From NCBI GenBank assembly GCA_900316625.1, contig ONDO01000015.1, forward strand, positions 1-49,245: a stretch of 49,245 nt of DNA. Reading direction: 5' to 3'. The notes under the pieces were generated by a model that was given only the letters and a program-made list of their open reading frames with translations, was not told the DNA's origin and searched no databases. This document shows positions 24,750-33,146 of the stretch, piece by piece. This DNA comes from an uncultured Lachnospiraceae bacterium. Lineage in GTDB: Bacteria > Bacillota > Clostridia > Lachnospirales > Lachnospiraceae. Both the position numbers and the translations under genes were made by a program. The stretch's first letter is position 1; each line of letters opens with the position of its first letter.

Positions 24750-25961
24750 ATGCTTACGCTTGATAAATTTGAAGAAGCAGAGAAGATTGTCAAAAATGTT
24801 ACCCTTCCGACACCACTGATCTACAGTGAGTATCTCTCGGATCGTTATGATAATGAAATCTATATTAAGCCTGAAAACATGCAGAGAACCGGTGCTTATA
24901 AGGTACGCGGTGCTTATTACAAGATCAGTACCTTAAGCGAAGAACAGAGAAAGCTTGGACTTATCACTGCATCTGCAGGAAACCATGCGCAGGGTGTTGC
25001 ATTTGCGGCTCAGAAGTTCGGAGCTAAGGCAGTCATCGTAATGCCAACCACGACCCCTCTCATTAAGGTGAACCGTACCAAGTCTTATGGTGCTGAAGTT
25101 GTTTTATATGGTGACGTATTCGATGAATCCAGTGCATATGCTCAGAAACTGGCAGAAGAGAAGGGCTATACCTATATTCCTCCCTTTGACGATCTTACCG
25201 TTGCGACCGGCCAGGGAACCATTGGAATGGAGATCTTCCAGGAACTTCCCCTGGTAGACTATATTCTTGTACCCGTAGGTGGTGGCGGACTTGCAACCGG
25301 TGTTGCAACCTTTGCCAAGTTGTTCAGACCTGAAACCAAGGTCATTGGAGTAGAACCTTCCGGTGCTAACTGCCTGCAGGTATCTCTGGATAAAGGAGAA
25401 GTAACTACACTTCCCTCCGTGAATACCATTGCGGATGGAACAGCAGTTAAGACTCCCGGTAGTAAGATCTTCCCCTACCTCAAGGATAATCTCGATGATG
25501 TTGTAACAGTAGATGATTCTGATATCATCGCCTCCTTCCTCGATATGGTAGAGAACCATAAGATGATCGCAGAAGGCTCTGGACTTCTCACCATCGCAGC
25601 GCTTTCTAAGCTGAAGTTCAAGGGAAAGAAGGTTGTATCCATCATCTCCGGCGGTAACATGGACGTCATCACCATGTCCTCCGTAATCCAGCAAGGTTTG
25701 ATCTTCAGAGACAGAATCTTCACCGTATCCGTACTGCTTCCCGATAAGCCAGGTGAACTCGCTGAAGTTTCGAATACGATTGCCAAGGTCCAGGGTAATG
25801 TTATAAAGCTCGAGCATAACCAGTTTGTATCCACCAACCGTAAGGCAGAAGTTGAACTTCGCATTACGCTGGAAGCCTTTGGTACAGAGCATAAGGCAGA
25901 AATTATGGATGCCCTCGAGAGAGGCGGCTACAGACCCAGACTTACAAGAACTGTCATCTAA
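24750..25961 (+). CDS. ilvA: Threonine ammonia-lyase with one ACT domain
   Basis: A 403-residue PLP enzyme converting threonine to 2-oxobutanoate and ammonia. The PLP lysine is K51 in TGAYKVRGA, the phosphate loop is VGGGGLATG, and the end of the catalytic domain has ISGGNMD. Residues about 325-403 form one ACT domain. This length and a single ACT domain match the short clostridial and catabolic-type enzymes rather than the two-ACT biosynthetic form, so tdcB is an alternative name. It is a single-gene unit with its own promoter and terminator, inserted between ftsY and ylxM-ffh. AAAGGAAA is the ribosome site. Confidence 0.93.
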   Translation: MLTLDKFEEAEKIVKNVTLPTPLIYSEYLSDRYDNEIYIKPENMQRTGAYKVRGAYYKISTLSEEQRKLGLITASAGNHAQGVAFAAQKFGAKAVIVMPTTTPLIKVNRTKSYGAEVVLYGDVFDESSAYAQKLAEEKGYTYIPPFDDLTVATGQGTIGMEIFQELPLVDYILVPVGGGGLATGVATFAKLFRPETKVIGVEPSGANCLQVSLDKGEVTTLPSVNTIADGTAVKTPGSKIFPYLKDNLDDVVTVDDSDIIASFLDMVENHKMIAEGSGLLTIAALSKLKFKGKKVVSIISGGNMDVITMSSVIQQGLIFRDRIFTVSVLLPDKPGELAEVSNTIAKVQGNVIKLEHNQFVSTNRKAEVELRITLEAFGTEHKAEIMDALERGGYRPRLTRTVI

Positions 25962-25980
25962 GCTAAGGATAGCATTTTAT

Positions 25981-26035
25981 ATCCCCCTTATTTCTTCCCC
26001 TCCTTGACAGAGGACAAGAAAAGAAGGGGGATTTT
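25981..26035 (+). terminator. Terminator of ilvA
   Basis: ATCCCCCTT (25981-25989) pairs with AAGGGGGAT (26024-26032), with more pairing inside (TTTCTT/AAGAAA, TCCT/AGGA) and a closing T run. Confidence 0.9.
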
Positions 26036-26055
26036 TGTGCCCTCTCACCTTAGAT

Positions 26056-26085
26056 GTGGTGTCAAGAAAAAATACTTGACACCAC
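26056..26085. promoter_or_regulatory. Perfect inverted repeat over the ylxM-ffh -35 box
   Basis: GTGGTGTCAAG, 8 bases (AAAAAATA), CTTGACACCAC: two perfect 11-base arms. The right arm contains the -35 box TTGACA (26076-26081). With no T run after it, a protein operator is the best reading. Confidence 0.65.
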
Positions 26086-26104
26086 AAGACGGTATTGGTA
26101 CTAT
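26076..26104 (+). promoter_or_regulatory. ylxM-ffh promoter
   Basis: TTGACA, 17-base spacer, TACTAT. The start of transcription should be near 26111, only about 10 bases before the ylxM ATG. Confidence 0.7.
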
Positions 26105-26120
26105 TGTTCAGGTGAAAACT

Positions 26121-26456
26121 ATGGACGACAAAATCAGACAGGGCGATTTATATGATTTCTATGGACCGCTCCTGAACCAACATCAAAAGAAAATTTACGA
26201 AGACTTCGTCTTAGAAGACCTGTCCCTGCAGGAAGTTGCTGATCTCAACGGTACATCCCGTCAGGCAGTGCATGATCTTATCAAGAGATGCACCAAGGAC
26301 ATGGAAGCTAAGGAAGAAGCACTTCATCTGATTGAACGTTTCCGCAAGGTGAGAGAAGATGTAAGCCTGCTCAGCGCTGCAGTTAGCGACAAACTTTCGG
26401 ATTCTGATGCGAAGAAAGTTGATGAAATTATTAGTCACATTTTGGAGGAACTCTAG
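26121..26456 (+). CDS. ylxM: YlxM-family helix-turn-helix protein
   Basis: A 111-residue protein of the UPF0122 family, which resembles sigma-factor region 4 and is encoded before ffh in Firmicutes. The helix-turn-helix lies in LSLQEVADLNGTSRQAVHDLI (about residues 34-54). The open frame extends upstream to 26004, but that part runs through the ilvA terminator and the promoter, so ATG 26121 is the start, with AGGTG at 26110-26114. Studies in streptococci link YlxM to SRP function; that role is applied here by analogy. Confidence 0.9.
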   Translation: MDDKIRQGDLYDFYGPLLNQHQKKIYEDFVLEDLSLQEVADLNGTSRQAVHDLIKRCTKDMEAKEEALHLIERFRKVREDVSLLSAAVSDKLSDSDAKKVDEIISHILEEL

Positions 26457-27806
26457 TTGGCATTTGACAGCTTATCCGAAAAACTTCAAAACGTTTTTAA
26501 GTCACTGAGAGGAAAAGGCAGACTTACCGAAGAGGACGTTAAGATCGCTCTTAAGGAAGTTAAGATGGCTCTCCTCGAAGCGGATGTTAACTTCAAGGTA
26601 GTTAAAGATTTTACGAAGAAGGTTCAGGAACGTTCTGTAGGTTCTGATGTTCTGAATGGATTGAATCCTGCGCAGACGGTTATTAAGATCGTTAACGAAG
26701 AACTCACTGCAATGATGGGCTCTGAAGGTGCTGAACTTTCCTTTAAGTCTTCCCATGATGTCTCCGTCATTATGATGGTAGGTCTTCAGGGTGCCGGTAA
26801 AACAACCACCACAGCAAAGCTTGCAGCTGTTCTTAAGAAAAAGGGTAGAAACCCTGTGGTTGCCGGACTTGATATCTATCGTCCTGCAGCTATTGAACAG
26901 TTAAGAGTGAACGCTGAGAAGGTTGACGTTCCCATGTTTTCCATGGAAGCAGGTACGAAGCCTGCTGACATTGCGAAAGGTGCTGTAGAATACGCCAAGA
27001 CGCATGGTCTTCGTGTTGTTCTCTTAGATACCGCTGGTCGTCTGCATATCGATGAAGGTATGATGGGCGAGCTCGAAGAGATTAAGAAGGCCGTTTTAGT
27101 AGATGACACCATTTTGGTTGTTGACGCTATGACCGGTCAGGATGCTGTGAATGTAGCAAGCTCCTTTGATGAAAAGGTCGGTATCGACGGCGTTATTCTT
27201 ACGAAGTTAGATGGTGATACAAGAGGTGGTGCTGCATTATCGATTCGGGCAGTAACCGGAAAGCCGATTTTCTTCACCGGTATGGGAGAGAAACTGACTG
27301 ACCTCGAGCCTTTCTATCCGGATCGTATGGCTTCAAGAATTCTTGGTATGGGAGATGTTCTTTCCCTGATCGAGAAAGCAGAATCTGCAATTAATGAAGA
27401 GGATGCGAAGAAGTTACAGAAGAAGATCAAGAAAGCCGATTTCGACTTTAATGATTATCTCATGTCCATGGAGCAGATGAAGAAGATGGGAGGTCTTACC
27501 GGAATCCTCGGTATGATGCCTGGAATCAACAAATCTCAGATGGAACAGATTAATAATGCGGTGGATGATAAGAAGATGGCACATATCAATGCAATCATCT
27601 ATTCCATGACGGAAGAGGAGAGATCCGATCCCAAGCTCATGAGCCCCAGCCGTAAGAACCGCATTGCAAAAGGTGCGGGAGTTGATATTGCGGAAGTTAA
27701 CCGCTTTATCAAACAGTTTACAGAAGCCCGGAAGATGATGAAGAAGATGCCGGGAATGATGAAAAACCGTGGTAGAAGAGGAAGCTTTCCTGGCTTTCCT
27801 TTCTAA
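26457..27806 (+). CDS. ffh: Signal recognition particle protein Ffh
   Basis: A 449-residue SRP GTPase that binds signal sequences and the SRP RNA. The NG domain has G1 GLQGAGKTT (about 109-117), DTAGRLH and TKLDGDTRGG; the C-terminal M domain is Met-rich, with MMKKMPGMMKN near the end. The start is TTG, directly after the ylxM stop, with GGAGG at 26444-26448. It works with FtsY (23518). Confidence 0.98.
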   Translation: MAFDSLSEKLQNVFKSLRGKGRLTEEDVKIALKEVKMALLEADVNFKVVKDFTKKVQERSVGSDVLNGLNPAQTVIKIVNEELTAMMGSEGAELSFKSSHDVSVIMMVGLQGAGKTTTTAKLAAVLKKKGRNPVVAGLDIYRPAAIEQLRVNAEKVDVPMFSMEAGTKPADIAKGAVEYAKTHGLRVVLLDTAGRLHIDEGMMGELEEIKKAVLVDDTILVVDAMTGQDAVNVASSFDEKVGIDGVILTKLDGDTRGGAALSIRAVTGKPIFFTGMGEKLTDLEPFYPDRMASRILGMGDVLSLIEKAESAINEEDAKKLQKKIKKADFDFNDYLMSMEQMKKMGGLTGILGMMPGINKSQMEQINNAVDDKKMAHINAIIYSMTEEERSDPKLMSPSRKNRIAKGAGVDIAEVNRFIKQFTEARKMMKKMPGMMKNRGRRGSFPGFPF

Positions 27807-27842
27807 ATAGATATTATCAGCAATTCACAGGAGGTGAAAATA

Positions 27843-28088
27843 ATGGCAGTTAAGATTCGTCTTAGAAGAATGGGACAGAAGAAGGCACCTTTCTATCGTG
27901 TCATCGTAGCAGATTCCAGATCTCCGAGAAACGGAAAGTTCATCGAAGAGCTCGGAACTTACGATCCTTCCAAGGAACCTAGTGCATTCAATGTTGATGC
28001 CGACAAGGCTAAGCAGTGGCTTGCAAACGGCGCACAGCCGACCGAGACCGTAGCACGTCTGTTCAAGGCAAACGGAATCGAAAAGTAA
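27843..28088 (+). CDS. rpsP: 30S ribosomal protein S16
   Basis: An 81-residue protein starting [19 protein letters not shown], as in S16. ATG 27843 has AGGAGG at 27829-27834; an in-frame GTG at 27834 overlaps this site and is rejected. It follows ffh by 36 bases, in the conserved ffh-rpsP-khpA-rimM-trmD-rplS order. Confidence 0.98.
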   Translation: MAVKIRLRRMGQKKAPFYRVIVADSRSPRNGKFIEELGTYDPSKEPSAFNVDADKAKQWLANGAQPTETVARLFKANGIEK

Positions 28089-28110
28089 TTTTGGAAGGGG
28101 GATTTTACCG

Positions 28111-28341
28111 ATGAAAGAATTGGTCGAGTTCATTGCAAAATCACTTGTCGATAATCCCGATGAGGTGACCGTTACCGAACGCGAAGCGGGAAGAACTCTT
28201 GTTGTCGAGCTCCACGTAGCTCCTTCAGACATGGGTAAGGTCATCGGTAAGCAGGGCAAGATCGCTCAGGCGATCCGTTCTGTCGTGAAAGCAGCAGCTT
28301 CCAAAACAGACAAGAAAGTCGTCGTTGATATCAAGGACTGA
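28111..28341 (+). CDS. khpA: KH-domain RNA-binding protein KhpA
   Basis: A 76-residue protein made of one KH domain with the loop GKQGK (GxxG). In Firmicutes KhpA pairs with KhpB (Jag) and affects cell elongation and RNA binding; khpB is not in the window. GGAAGGGGG precedes the ATG. A terminator follows it, so some transcripts should end here. Confidence 0.95.
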   Translation: MKELVEFIAKSLVDNPDEVTVTEREAGRTLVVELHVAPSDMGKVIGKQGKIAQAIRSVVKAAASKTDKKVVVDIKD

Positions 28342-28353
28342 TTTCTGGGATCG

Positions 28354-28380
28354 GAGCAGGTAGTAATACCTGCTCTTTTT
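28354..28380 (+). terminator. Terminator or attenuator after khpA
   Basis: GAGCAGGTA/TACCTGCTC hairpin with a 4-base loop and five T. It splits rpsP-khpA from rimM-trmD, probably lowering expression of the modification enzymes relative to S16. Confidence 0.88.
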
Positions 28381-28430
28381 GGTTTATGTGTGGGGATTTA
28401 TTCCCCTTTGTCATATAAAGAGGTAATTGA

Positions 28431-28952
28431 GTGAAAGACAAAATATCGTATTTCAGAGTAGGTGTCATTACCAGAACGCATGGTATCCGTGGCGCGGTTC
28501 TTGTATTCCCGACGACGGACGATCCGATGCGTTTTCATGATCTGAAAGAAGTTATTCTTCGTAAAAATAAGACCGAACTCATCTTACATCCGGATAAGGT
28601 AAGTATGCAGAAGGGAATGGTTCTTCTGCATTTTAAGGAATACGACAATATCAACGATATTGAACCCTATGTTAAGGGTGAGCTCTATATTTCCAGAGAA
28701 GAAGCACTTCCTCTCGAAGAGGGTGAATTCTATATCTCTGACCTGATTGGACTTAGAGTCAAGTGCGATGATGGTAGAAGTCTTGGAATTCTGTCAGATG
28801 TGATTCCGACTGGCTCTAACGATGTCTATGAAGTGAAACCGGAGAATGGCAAAAGTATCTATGTTCCTGCAATCAAGGACTGTATTCTCTCGATTGATGT
28901 GGAAGCTGGTGAGGCCTTAGTACATCTCCTTCCAGGCATGGAGGAACTCTGA
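28431..28952 (+). CDS. rimM: 16S rRNA processing protein RimM
   Basis: A 173-residue 30S assembly factor that binds S19. The N-terminal RimM barrel begins FRVGVITRTHGIRGAV, and the C-terminal PRC-like domain contains ISDLIGL and the VYEVKPENGKSIYVPA segment. The start is GTG at 28431 with AGAGG before it. The stop overlaps the trmD ATG. Confidence 0.96.
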   Translation: MKDKISYFRVGVITRTHGIRGAVLVFPTTDDPMRFHDLKEVILRKNKTELILHPDKVSMQKGMVLLHFKEYDNINDIEPYVKGELYISREEALPLEEGEFYISDLIGLRVKCDDGRSLGILSDVIPTGSNDVYEVKPENGKSIYVPAIKDCILSIDVEAGEALVHLLPGMEEL

Positions 28953-29707
28953 TGAATTTCCATGTTATGACACTTTTTCCGGAGATGATTCTTTCCGGTA
29001 TGAAGAACAGCATCACCGGTCGTGCCATTGATAAGGGGCTGATTGCTGTAGAAGCAATCAATATCCGTGATTACACCACCAACAAGCATAACAAAGTGGA
29101 TGATTATATCTATGGTGGCGGTGCCGGGCTTCTTATGCAGGCACAGCCGGTCTATGATTGCTGGAATGCCCTTCGTAAGAAGATCGGAAAGAAAGGCCCG
29201 AGAACGGTATATCTTACCCCTCAGGGTAGAACCTTTACCCAGAAGGATGCTCATGAATTCGCGCTGGAAGAGGATCTCATTCTTCTCTGTGGACATTATG
29301 AAGGTATCGATGAGAGAGTGCTGGAAGAGATCGTTACGGATAATGTCTCTATCGGTGACTATGTGCTGACGGGTGGAGAACTCGCTGCGATGGTTGTCTG
29401 TGATGCTGTATCCCGTCTGGTTCCCGGAGTGCTTCACAATGATGTCTCTGCAGAGACGGAGTCCTTTGAAGCGGGACTTCTGGAATATCCTCAGTATTCC
29501 AGACCGGAAGAATGGAATGGGAAGAAGGTTCCCCCGATCCTTCTGTCTGGAGATCATGCCAAGGTGGAAGCCTGGAAGCACGAACAGGCTCTGATCCGTA
29601 CCCTTGAGAGACGCCCGGATCTCTTGGAAAAGGCAAAATTGTCCGAAAAAGACAGAAAATTCATTAAAAACTTATTGCAATCAAAAAATGATTCAGATAT
29701 ACTATAG
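28952..29707 (+). CDS. trmD: tRNA (guanine-N1-)-methyltransferase
   Basis: A 251-residue SPOUT enzyme that makes m1G37 in tRNAs and prevents frameshifts. It has the start MNFHVMTLFPEM, YGGGAGLLMQ, the knot segment CGHYEGIDERV and the loop IGDYVLTGGELA. The ATG overlaps the rimM stop (TGATG), so translation is coupled. The rplS promoter lies within its last 30 bases. Confidence 0.97.
   Translation: MNFHVMTLFPEMILSGMKNSITGRAIDKGLIAVEAINIRDYTTNKHNKVDDYIYGGGAGLLMQAQPVYDCWNALRKKIGKKGPRTVYLTPQGRTFTQKDAHEFALEEDLILLCGHYEGIDERVLEEIVTDNVSIGDYVLTGGELAAMVVCDAVSRLVPGVLHNDVSAETESFEAGLLEYPQYSRPEEWNGKKVPPILLSGDHAKVEAWKHEQALIRTLERRPDLLEKAKLSEKDRKFIKNLLQSKNDSDIL
29675..29703 (+). promoter_or_regulatory. rplS promoter inside trmD
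   Basis: TTGCAA, 17-base spacer, TATACT, in the last codons of trmD. The expected start of transcription is about 29710, exactly where the L19 leader structure begins. Confidence 0.75.
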
Positions 29708-29708
29708 A

Positions 29709-29790
29709 GCGTTGTAATGAGTTCGGTGGTCCTCTGTTGAGCCGGCAAATGTCCGTCATTAAGAACGCCAAATATCAGGAGGTAATATAA
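29709..29790 (+). promoter_or_regulatory. L19 ribosomal protein leader
   Basis: A closed stem GCGTT-TAATGA (29709-29720) with TCATTA-AACGC (29756-29768) surrounds an inner hairpin TTCGGT/AGCCGG, directly in front of AGGAGG (29777-29782). Position, size and shape fit the Firmicutes L19 leader, in which L19 is thought to bind its own mRNA. The assignment is from structure and place, not from a model search. Confidence 0.72.
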
Positions 29791-29791
29791 A

Positions 29792-30145
29792 ATGAACGCT
29801 AGTGTAACAATCCAGAATATCGAAAAGGCTGAACTTAAGCAGGAAATCACCGAGTTCCATGTTGGTGATACCATCAAAGTTCACAACAAGATCCGCGAGG
29901 GTAACCGTGAGCGTATCCAGATCTTCGAAGGTGTCGTCATCAAGAGACAGGGTGGCTCCAACCGTGAGACTTTCACTGTTCGAAAGGTATCCAATGGTAT
30001 CGGTGTTGAGAAGACCTGGCCTCTTCACAGCCCTAACGTTGAGAAGATCGAAGTTGTTCATTACGGTAAAGTTCGTAGAGCAAAGCTTAACTATCTTCGC
30101 GACAGAATTGGTAAGGCTGCAAAGGTTAAGGAAATCGTTCGATAA
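29792..30145 (+). CDS. rplS: 50S ribosomal protein L19
   Basis: A 117-residue protein at the 30S-50S interface. Typical parts are [23 protein letters not shown] and the C-terminal [24 protein letters not shown] lies 9 bases before the ATG. It has its own promoter, a structured leader and its own terminator. Confidence 0.98.
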   Translation: MNASVTIQNIEKAELKQEITEFHVGDTIKVHNKIREGNRERIQIFEGVVIKRQGGSNRETFTVRKVSNGIGVEKTWPLHSPNVEKIEVVHYGKVRRAKLNYLRDRIGKAAKVKEIVR

Positions 30146-30168
30146 TTTTCTCATTGGAGCTCATTTTG

Positions 30169-30200
30169 GAACAACCACCTTGTGTGGTTGTTCTTTTTTT
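30169..30200 (+). terminator. Terminator of rplS
   Basis: GAACAACCAC/GTGGTTGTTC hairpin with a 5-base loop and seven T. Confidence 0.95.
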
Positions 30201-30216
30201 GTTCATCGTGTAAAAT
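30188..30216 (+). promoter_or_regulatory. Putative lepB promoter within the rplS terminator
   Basis: TTGTTC, 17-base spacer, TAAAAT; the -35 uses the 3' arm of the terminator. A small palindrome GTTGT-TT-ACAAC follows at 30221-30232, near the predicted start of transcription. Confidence 0.45.
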
Positions 30217-30241
30217 TAAGGTTGTTTACAACTTGGAATGA

Positions 30242-30898
30242 ATGGGAGATATAGCCGCAAATGAGCGGTTTTTATTATGTATGGAAGACTTAATTGATGT
30301 GATAAATAACAAAATACATTTGAAATCTTCTTCCAGCCTGAACTTCAGGCGTCGTAGAAGAAGAATCTCCATGGCACGCTATCGGAAGACTTTTCTCTTT
30401 CTGCTGGAGATGGCTGCAGTCATTGTGCTGGCTTTCCTCCTCGTGTCTGCATTCGGCCGAACGGTACAAAATCTGGGCGAATCGATGTCACCCACCATCA
30501 AGAATGATGATAAGGTTCTGATCGATTCCCTTATCTATCGAATGAAAGACCCCAAACGGAATGATATTGTCGTATTTACACCTTCCGGTAACCTCAATGC
30601 CAGATACAGTATTAAGCGTATTATTGGTCTACCCGGAGATAAGATCCAGGTGAAGAATGGTGCGCTCTATGTCAATGATGAGATGTATTCTGATGTGATC
30701 AATACCGAAAATATGGATGATTCTGGCCTTGCTCAGTACGAGATTCATCTTAGCGAGAATGAGTATTTCGTCCTCGGAGACAATCGTAACAACAGTGAAG
30801 ACAGTCGATATGAAACCATCGGAAATGTAAAGCCGGAATCGATTGTTGGCAAAGTCTGGTTTAATGTAACTCCCGGTAATTTTGGATTAATGGAATAA
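30242..30898 (+). CDS. lepB: Type I signal peptidase (first copy)
   Basis: A membrane serine protease that cuts signal peptides from exported proteins. From the ATG at 30242 it has 218 residues: an unusual ~43-residue N-terminal extension with a run of six Arg, one membrane segment (about 50-70), S81 in GESM and the general base K125 in SIKRIIGLPGD, and the box GDNRNNSEDSR. The start is uncertain because the ribosome site is weak; ATG 30371 (MARYRKTF) would give a standard-length protein. It lies just before rbgA, with a second signal peptidase after rbgA. Confidence 0.9.
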   Translation: MGDIAANERFLLCMEDLIDVINNKIHLKSSSSLNFRRRRRRISMARYRKTFLFLLEMAAVIVLAFLLVSAFGRTVQNLGESMSPTIKNDDKVLIDSLIYRMKDPKRNDIVVFTPSGNLNARYSIKRIIGLPGDKIQVKNGALYVNDEMYSDVINTENMDDSGLAQYEIHLSENEYFVLGDNRNNSEDSRYETIGNVKPESIVGKVWFNVTPGNFGLME

Positions 30899-30903
30899 AT
30901 AGA

Positions 30904-31755
30904 ATGGAATTAGAATGGTATCCCGGTCATATGACCAAAGCCCGTCGCCAGATGGAGGCGGATCTTAAATTAGTAGACCTGATCATCGAAATCTGTGACG
31001 CAAGAATCCCGATCTCCAGTCGTAATCCGGATCTTAAAAATATGGGGCAGGGTAAGCTTCGCCTTATTGTATTGAATAAGGCAGATCTTGCAGACCCCAA
31101 GGCAACGGATGACTGGATTAAGTCTCTGTCTACCGATACGAATCTTGTCGTAGCGTGTGATTCTAAGAATCCCGGAACCTTAAATAAAATTCTGCAGGCC
31201 ATTGATCAGGTATCAAAGCCCAAGAGAGAACGCGATCTCAGAAGAGGCATTAAGAATCGTCCTGTACGCGCTATGATCGTTGGTATTCCGAATGTTGGAA
31301 AATCAACCTTTATCAATATGCTTTGCAAGAAGTCTCAGGCGAAGACAGGGAACAAACCTGGCGTAACCCGCGGTAAACAATGGCTGCACGCATCGAAGAC
31401 ACTCGATCTCTTAGATACCCCGGGTGTGCTCTGGCCCAAGTTTGAGGATGCACGTATTGGTGAACATCTTGCCATGTGTGGCGCAATCTCTGATGAACGG
31501 ATCATCATGGAAGAACTCTCAACGGATTTCATCCGTTTCTTAGAAGAAAACTATTCCGGAATTATGGAAGAACGTTTTGGAATCAAGGATGCGATGTCTG
31601 AGGAGGATATTATACATACCCTTGCAAAGAACAGAGGCTTCCTTCTTCCCGGAAATGCTGTTGACCGCGAGAGAACGGCCCGTACTTTGGTTCGTGAATT
31701 CCGTGATGGTGTTTTGGGCCGTATTTCCCTAGAATTTTGCAATGATGAGGCATAG
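30904..31755 (+). CDS. rbgA: Ribosome biogenesis GTPase RbgA
   Basis: A 283-residue circularly permuted GTPase (YlqF) needed for late 50S assembly. The order of motifs is permuted: the G4 motif NKADL comes first (about residues 59-63), then G1 GIPNVGKST and G3 DTPG. The start MELEWYPGHMTKARR is characteristic. It starts 6 bases after lepB and is followed by the second lepB and by rnhB, as in the Bacillus rplS-rbgA-rnhB order. Confidence 0.97.
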   Translation: MELEWYPGHMTKARRQMEADLKLVDLIIEICDARIPISSRNPDLKNMGQGKLRLIVLNKADLADPKATDDWIKSLSTDTNLVVACDSKNPGTLNKILQAIDQVSKPKRERDLRRGIKNRPVRAMIVGIPNVGKSTFINMLCKKSQAKTGNKPGVTRGKQWLHASKTLDLLDTPGVLWPKFEDARIGEHLAMCGAISDERIIMEELSTDFIRFLEENYSGIMEERFGIKDAMSEEDIIHTLAKNRGFLLPGNAVDRERTARTLVREFRDGVLGRISLEFCNDEA

Positions 31756-31760
31756 ATAAG

Positions 31761-32348
31761 ATGGATTCCGAGATGAATGAAAAAGAGAATAAAGAGGAAT
31801 ATGGTCCTCTTACGTTACATGATATTTTAGAGATGGTCATCTATGTGGCATGCGTATTTCTCCTTGCCCTCCTGATTGTCACTTTTGTAGGTCAGAGAAC
31901 TGTGGTGAGTGGTTCTTCCATGGAGACAACACTGTCTGATGGCGATAATCTGATCATCGATAAGTTAAGTTACAAGTTTCGTGCCCCCAAGAGATTTGAA
32001 ATTGTTGTCTTTCCAGAACCCGGACAGAAGGATACGTATTTTATCAAGAGAGTCATTGGACTTCCTGGAGAGACGATTCAGATCACCCAGGACGGCAAGA
32101 TCTACATCAATGGTCAGGTGCTGGAAGAGAACTACGGCAGGGAAGTGATCCTTGATCCGGGCAATGCCTTAATCCCTATTACCCTTGCAGATGATGAATA
32201 TTTTGTGCTTGGAGACAATCGAAATAATAGTCTCGACAGTCGTTATCAGGATGTCGGACCTCTGAAGGCAGATCGTTTTGTAGGCAGAGCACTTTGCAGA
32301 ATCTATCCTTTCAACAAAATCTGTGGATTATTACCCAAAGGTGAATGA
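31761..32348 (+). CDS. lepB: Type I signal peptidase (second copy)
   Basis: A 195-residue membrane peptidase with an acidic cytoplasmic N-terminus, one membrane segment (about 25-45), S53 in GSSM, K96 in FIKRVIGLPGE, and the GDNRNNSLDSR box. It is about as similar to the copy at 30242 as expected for old paralogs, with conserved catalytic blocks and different ends. It begins 6 bases after rbgA and overlaps rnhB by 4 bases. Confidence 0.96.
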   Translation: MDSEMNEKENKEEYGPLTLHDILEMVIYVACVFLLALLIVTFVGQRTVVSGSSMETTLSDGDNLIIDKLSYKFRAPKRFEIVVFPEPGQKDTYFIKRVIGLPGETIQITQDGKIYINGQVLEENYGREVILDPGNALIPITLADDEYFVLGDNRNNSLDSRYQDVGPLKADRFVGRALCRIYPFNKICGLLPKGE

Positions 32349-33127
32349 TGAGTGAATTGATCGCAATAAGTCAGGTGAAGTCAGAATGGCAGGAACTGAA
32401 GCAGAACTACGATGCCATGCTTTGGGCTGCTTTTGTTCAGAAATATAAAGCGGACGAGAGAAGTGGCATAAAGGCCATTCTGGAAAGTGTATATAAGGCA
32501 GAAGCCACATACCTTAAAGAAGAAGAGAGAATTCAGTCTCTTCGCTTTTTTGAGAACAAGTTTGGACAGGACCATGCCCTGATCGGCGGAATCGATGAAG
32601 TTGGAAGAGGACCTCTGGCCGGACCTGTGATTACCTGCGCTGTGATTCTTCCTAAGGATTGTCACATTCATGGTATCAATGATTCGAAGAAACTCTCCGA
32701 AAAAAAGAGAGAAGAGTTATATGAGATCCTTATGAAGGAAGCAGTATCTGTGAGCCTGGGGAGAAGAGATGCAGAACGAATTGATAAGATGAATATCCTG
32801 CAGGCGACCTATGAAGCAATGGGCGACTCGGTAAGAGGTCTGAATCCCAAGCCTGATCTTATGCTGGTTGATGCGGTTCATATTCCCAATATCGATGTCG
32901 AACAGGTAGATATTATTCAGGGCGATGCCAAATCTATCTCTATTGGTGCAGCTTCCATCTTAGCGAAAGTGACCAGAGATCATATGATGGAAGAGTATGA
33001 TGTTCTCTATCCGGAATATGGCTTTGCCAGGAATAAGGGTTACGGTACAGCAGAACATATTGAAGCATTGAAGAAATACGGACCTTGTCCTATTCACAGA
33101 GCATCTTTTATTGGTAATTTCTTTTAA
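32345..33127 (+). CDS. rnhB: Ribonuclease HII
   Basis: A 260-residue enzyme that removes ribonucleotides from DNA. An N-terminal extension of ~75 residues precedes the catalytic core, as in Bacillus RNase HII. Core motifs are GIDEVGRGPLAGPV, the DSKKLSEKKRE segment and MLVDAVHIP, followed by GDAKSISIGAASILAKVTRD. Two tandem ATGs (32345 and 32348) overlap the end of lepB. Confidence 0.96.
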   Translation: MMSELIAISQVKSEWQELKQNYDAMLWAAFVQKYKADERSGIKAILESVYKAEATYLKEEERIQSLRFFENKFGQDHALIGGIDEVGRGPLAGPVITCAVILPKDCHIHGINDSKKLSEKKREELYEILMKEAVSVSLGRRDAERIDKMNILQATYEAMGDSVRGLNPKPDLMLVDAVHIPNIDVEQVDIIQGDAKSISIGAASILAKVTRDHMMEEYDVLYPEYGFARNKGYGTAEHIEALKKYGPCPIHRASFIGNFF

Positions 33128-33146
33128 GTAGATTCGGAGGATCCTT

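Noticed and set aside
26004-26120. 39-residue N-terminal extension of YlxM
   Set aside because: It overlaps the ilvA terminator, the palindrome and the promoter; the family starts at MDDKIRQ-like sequence.
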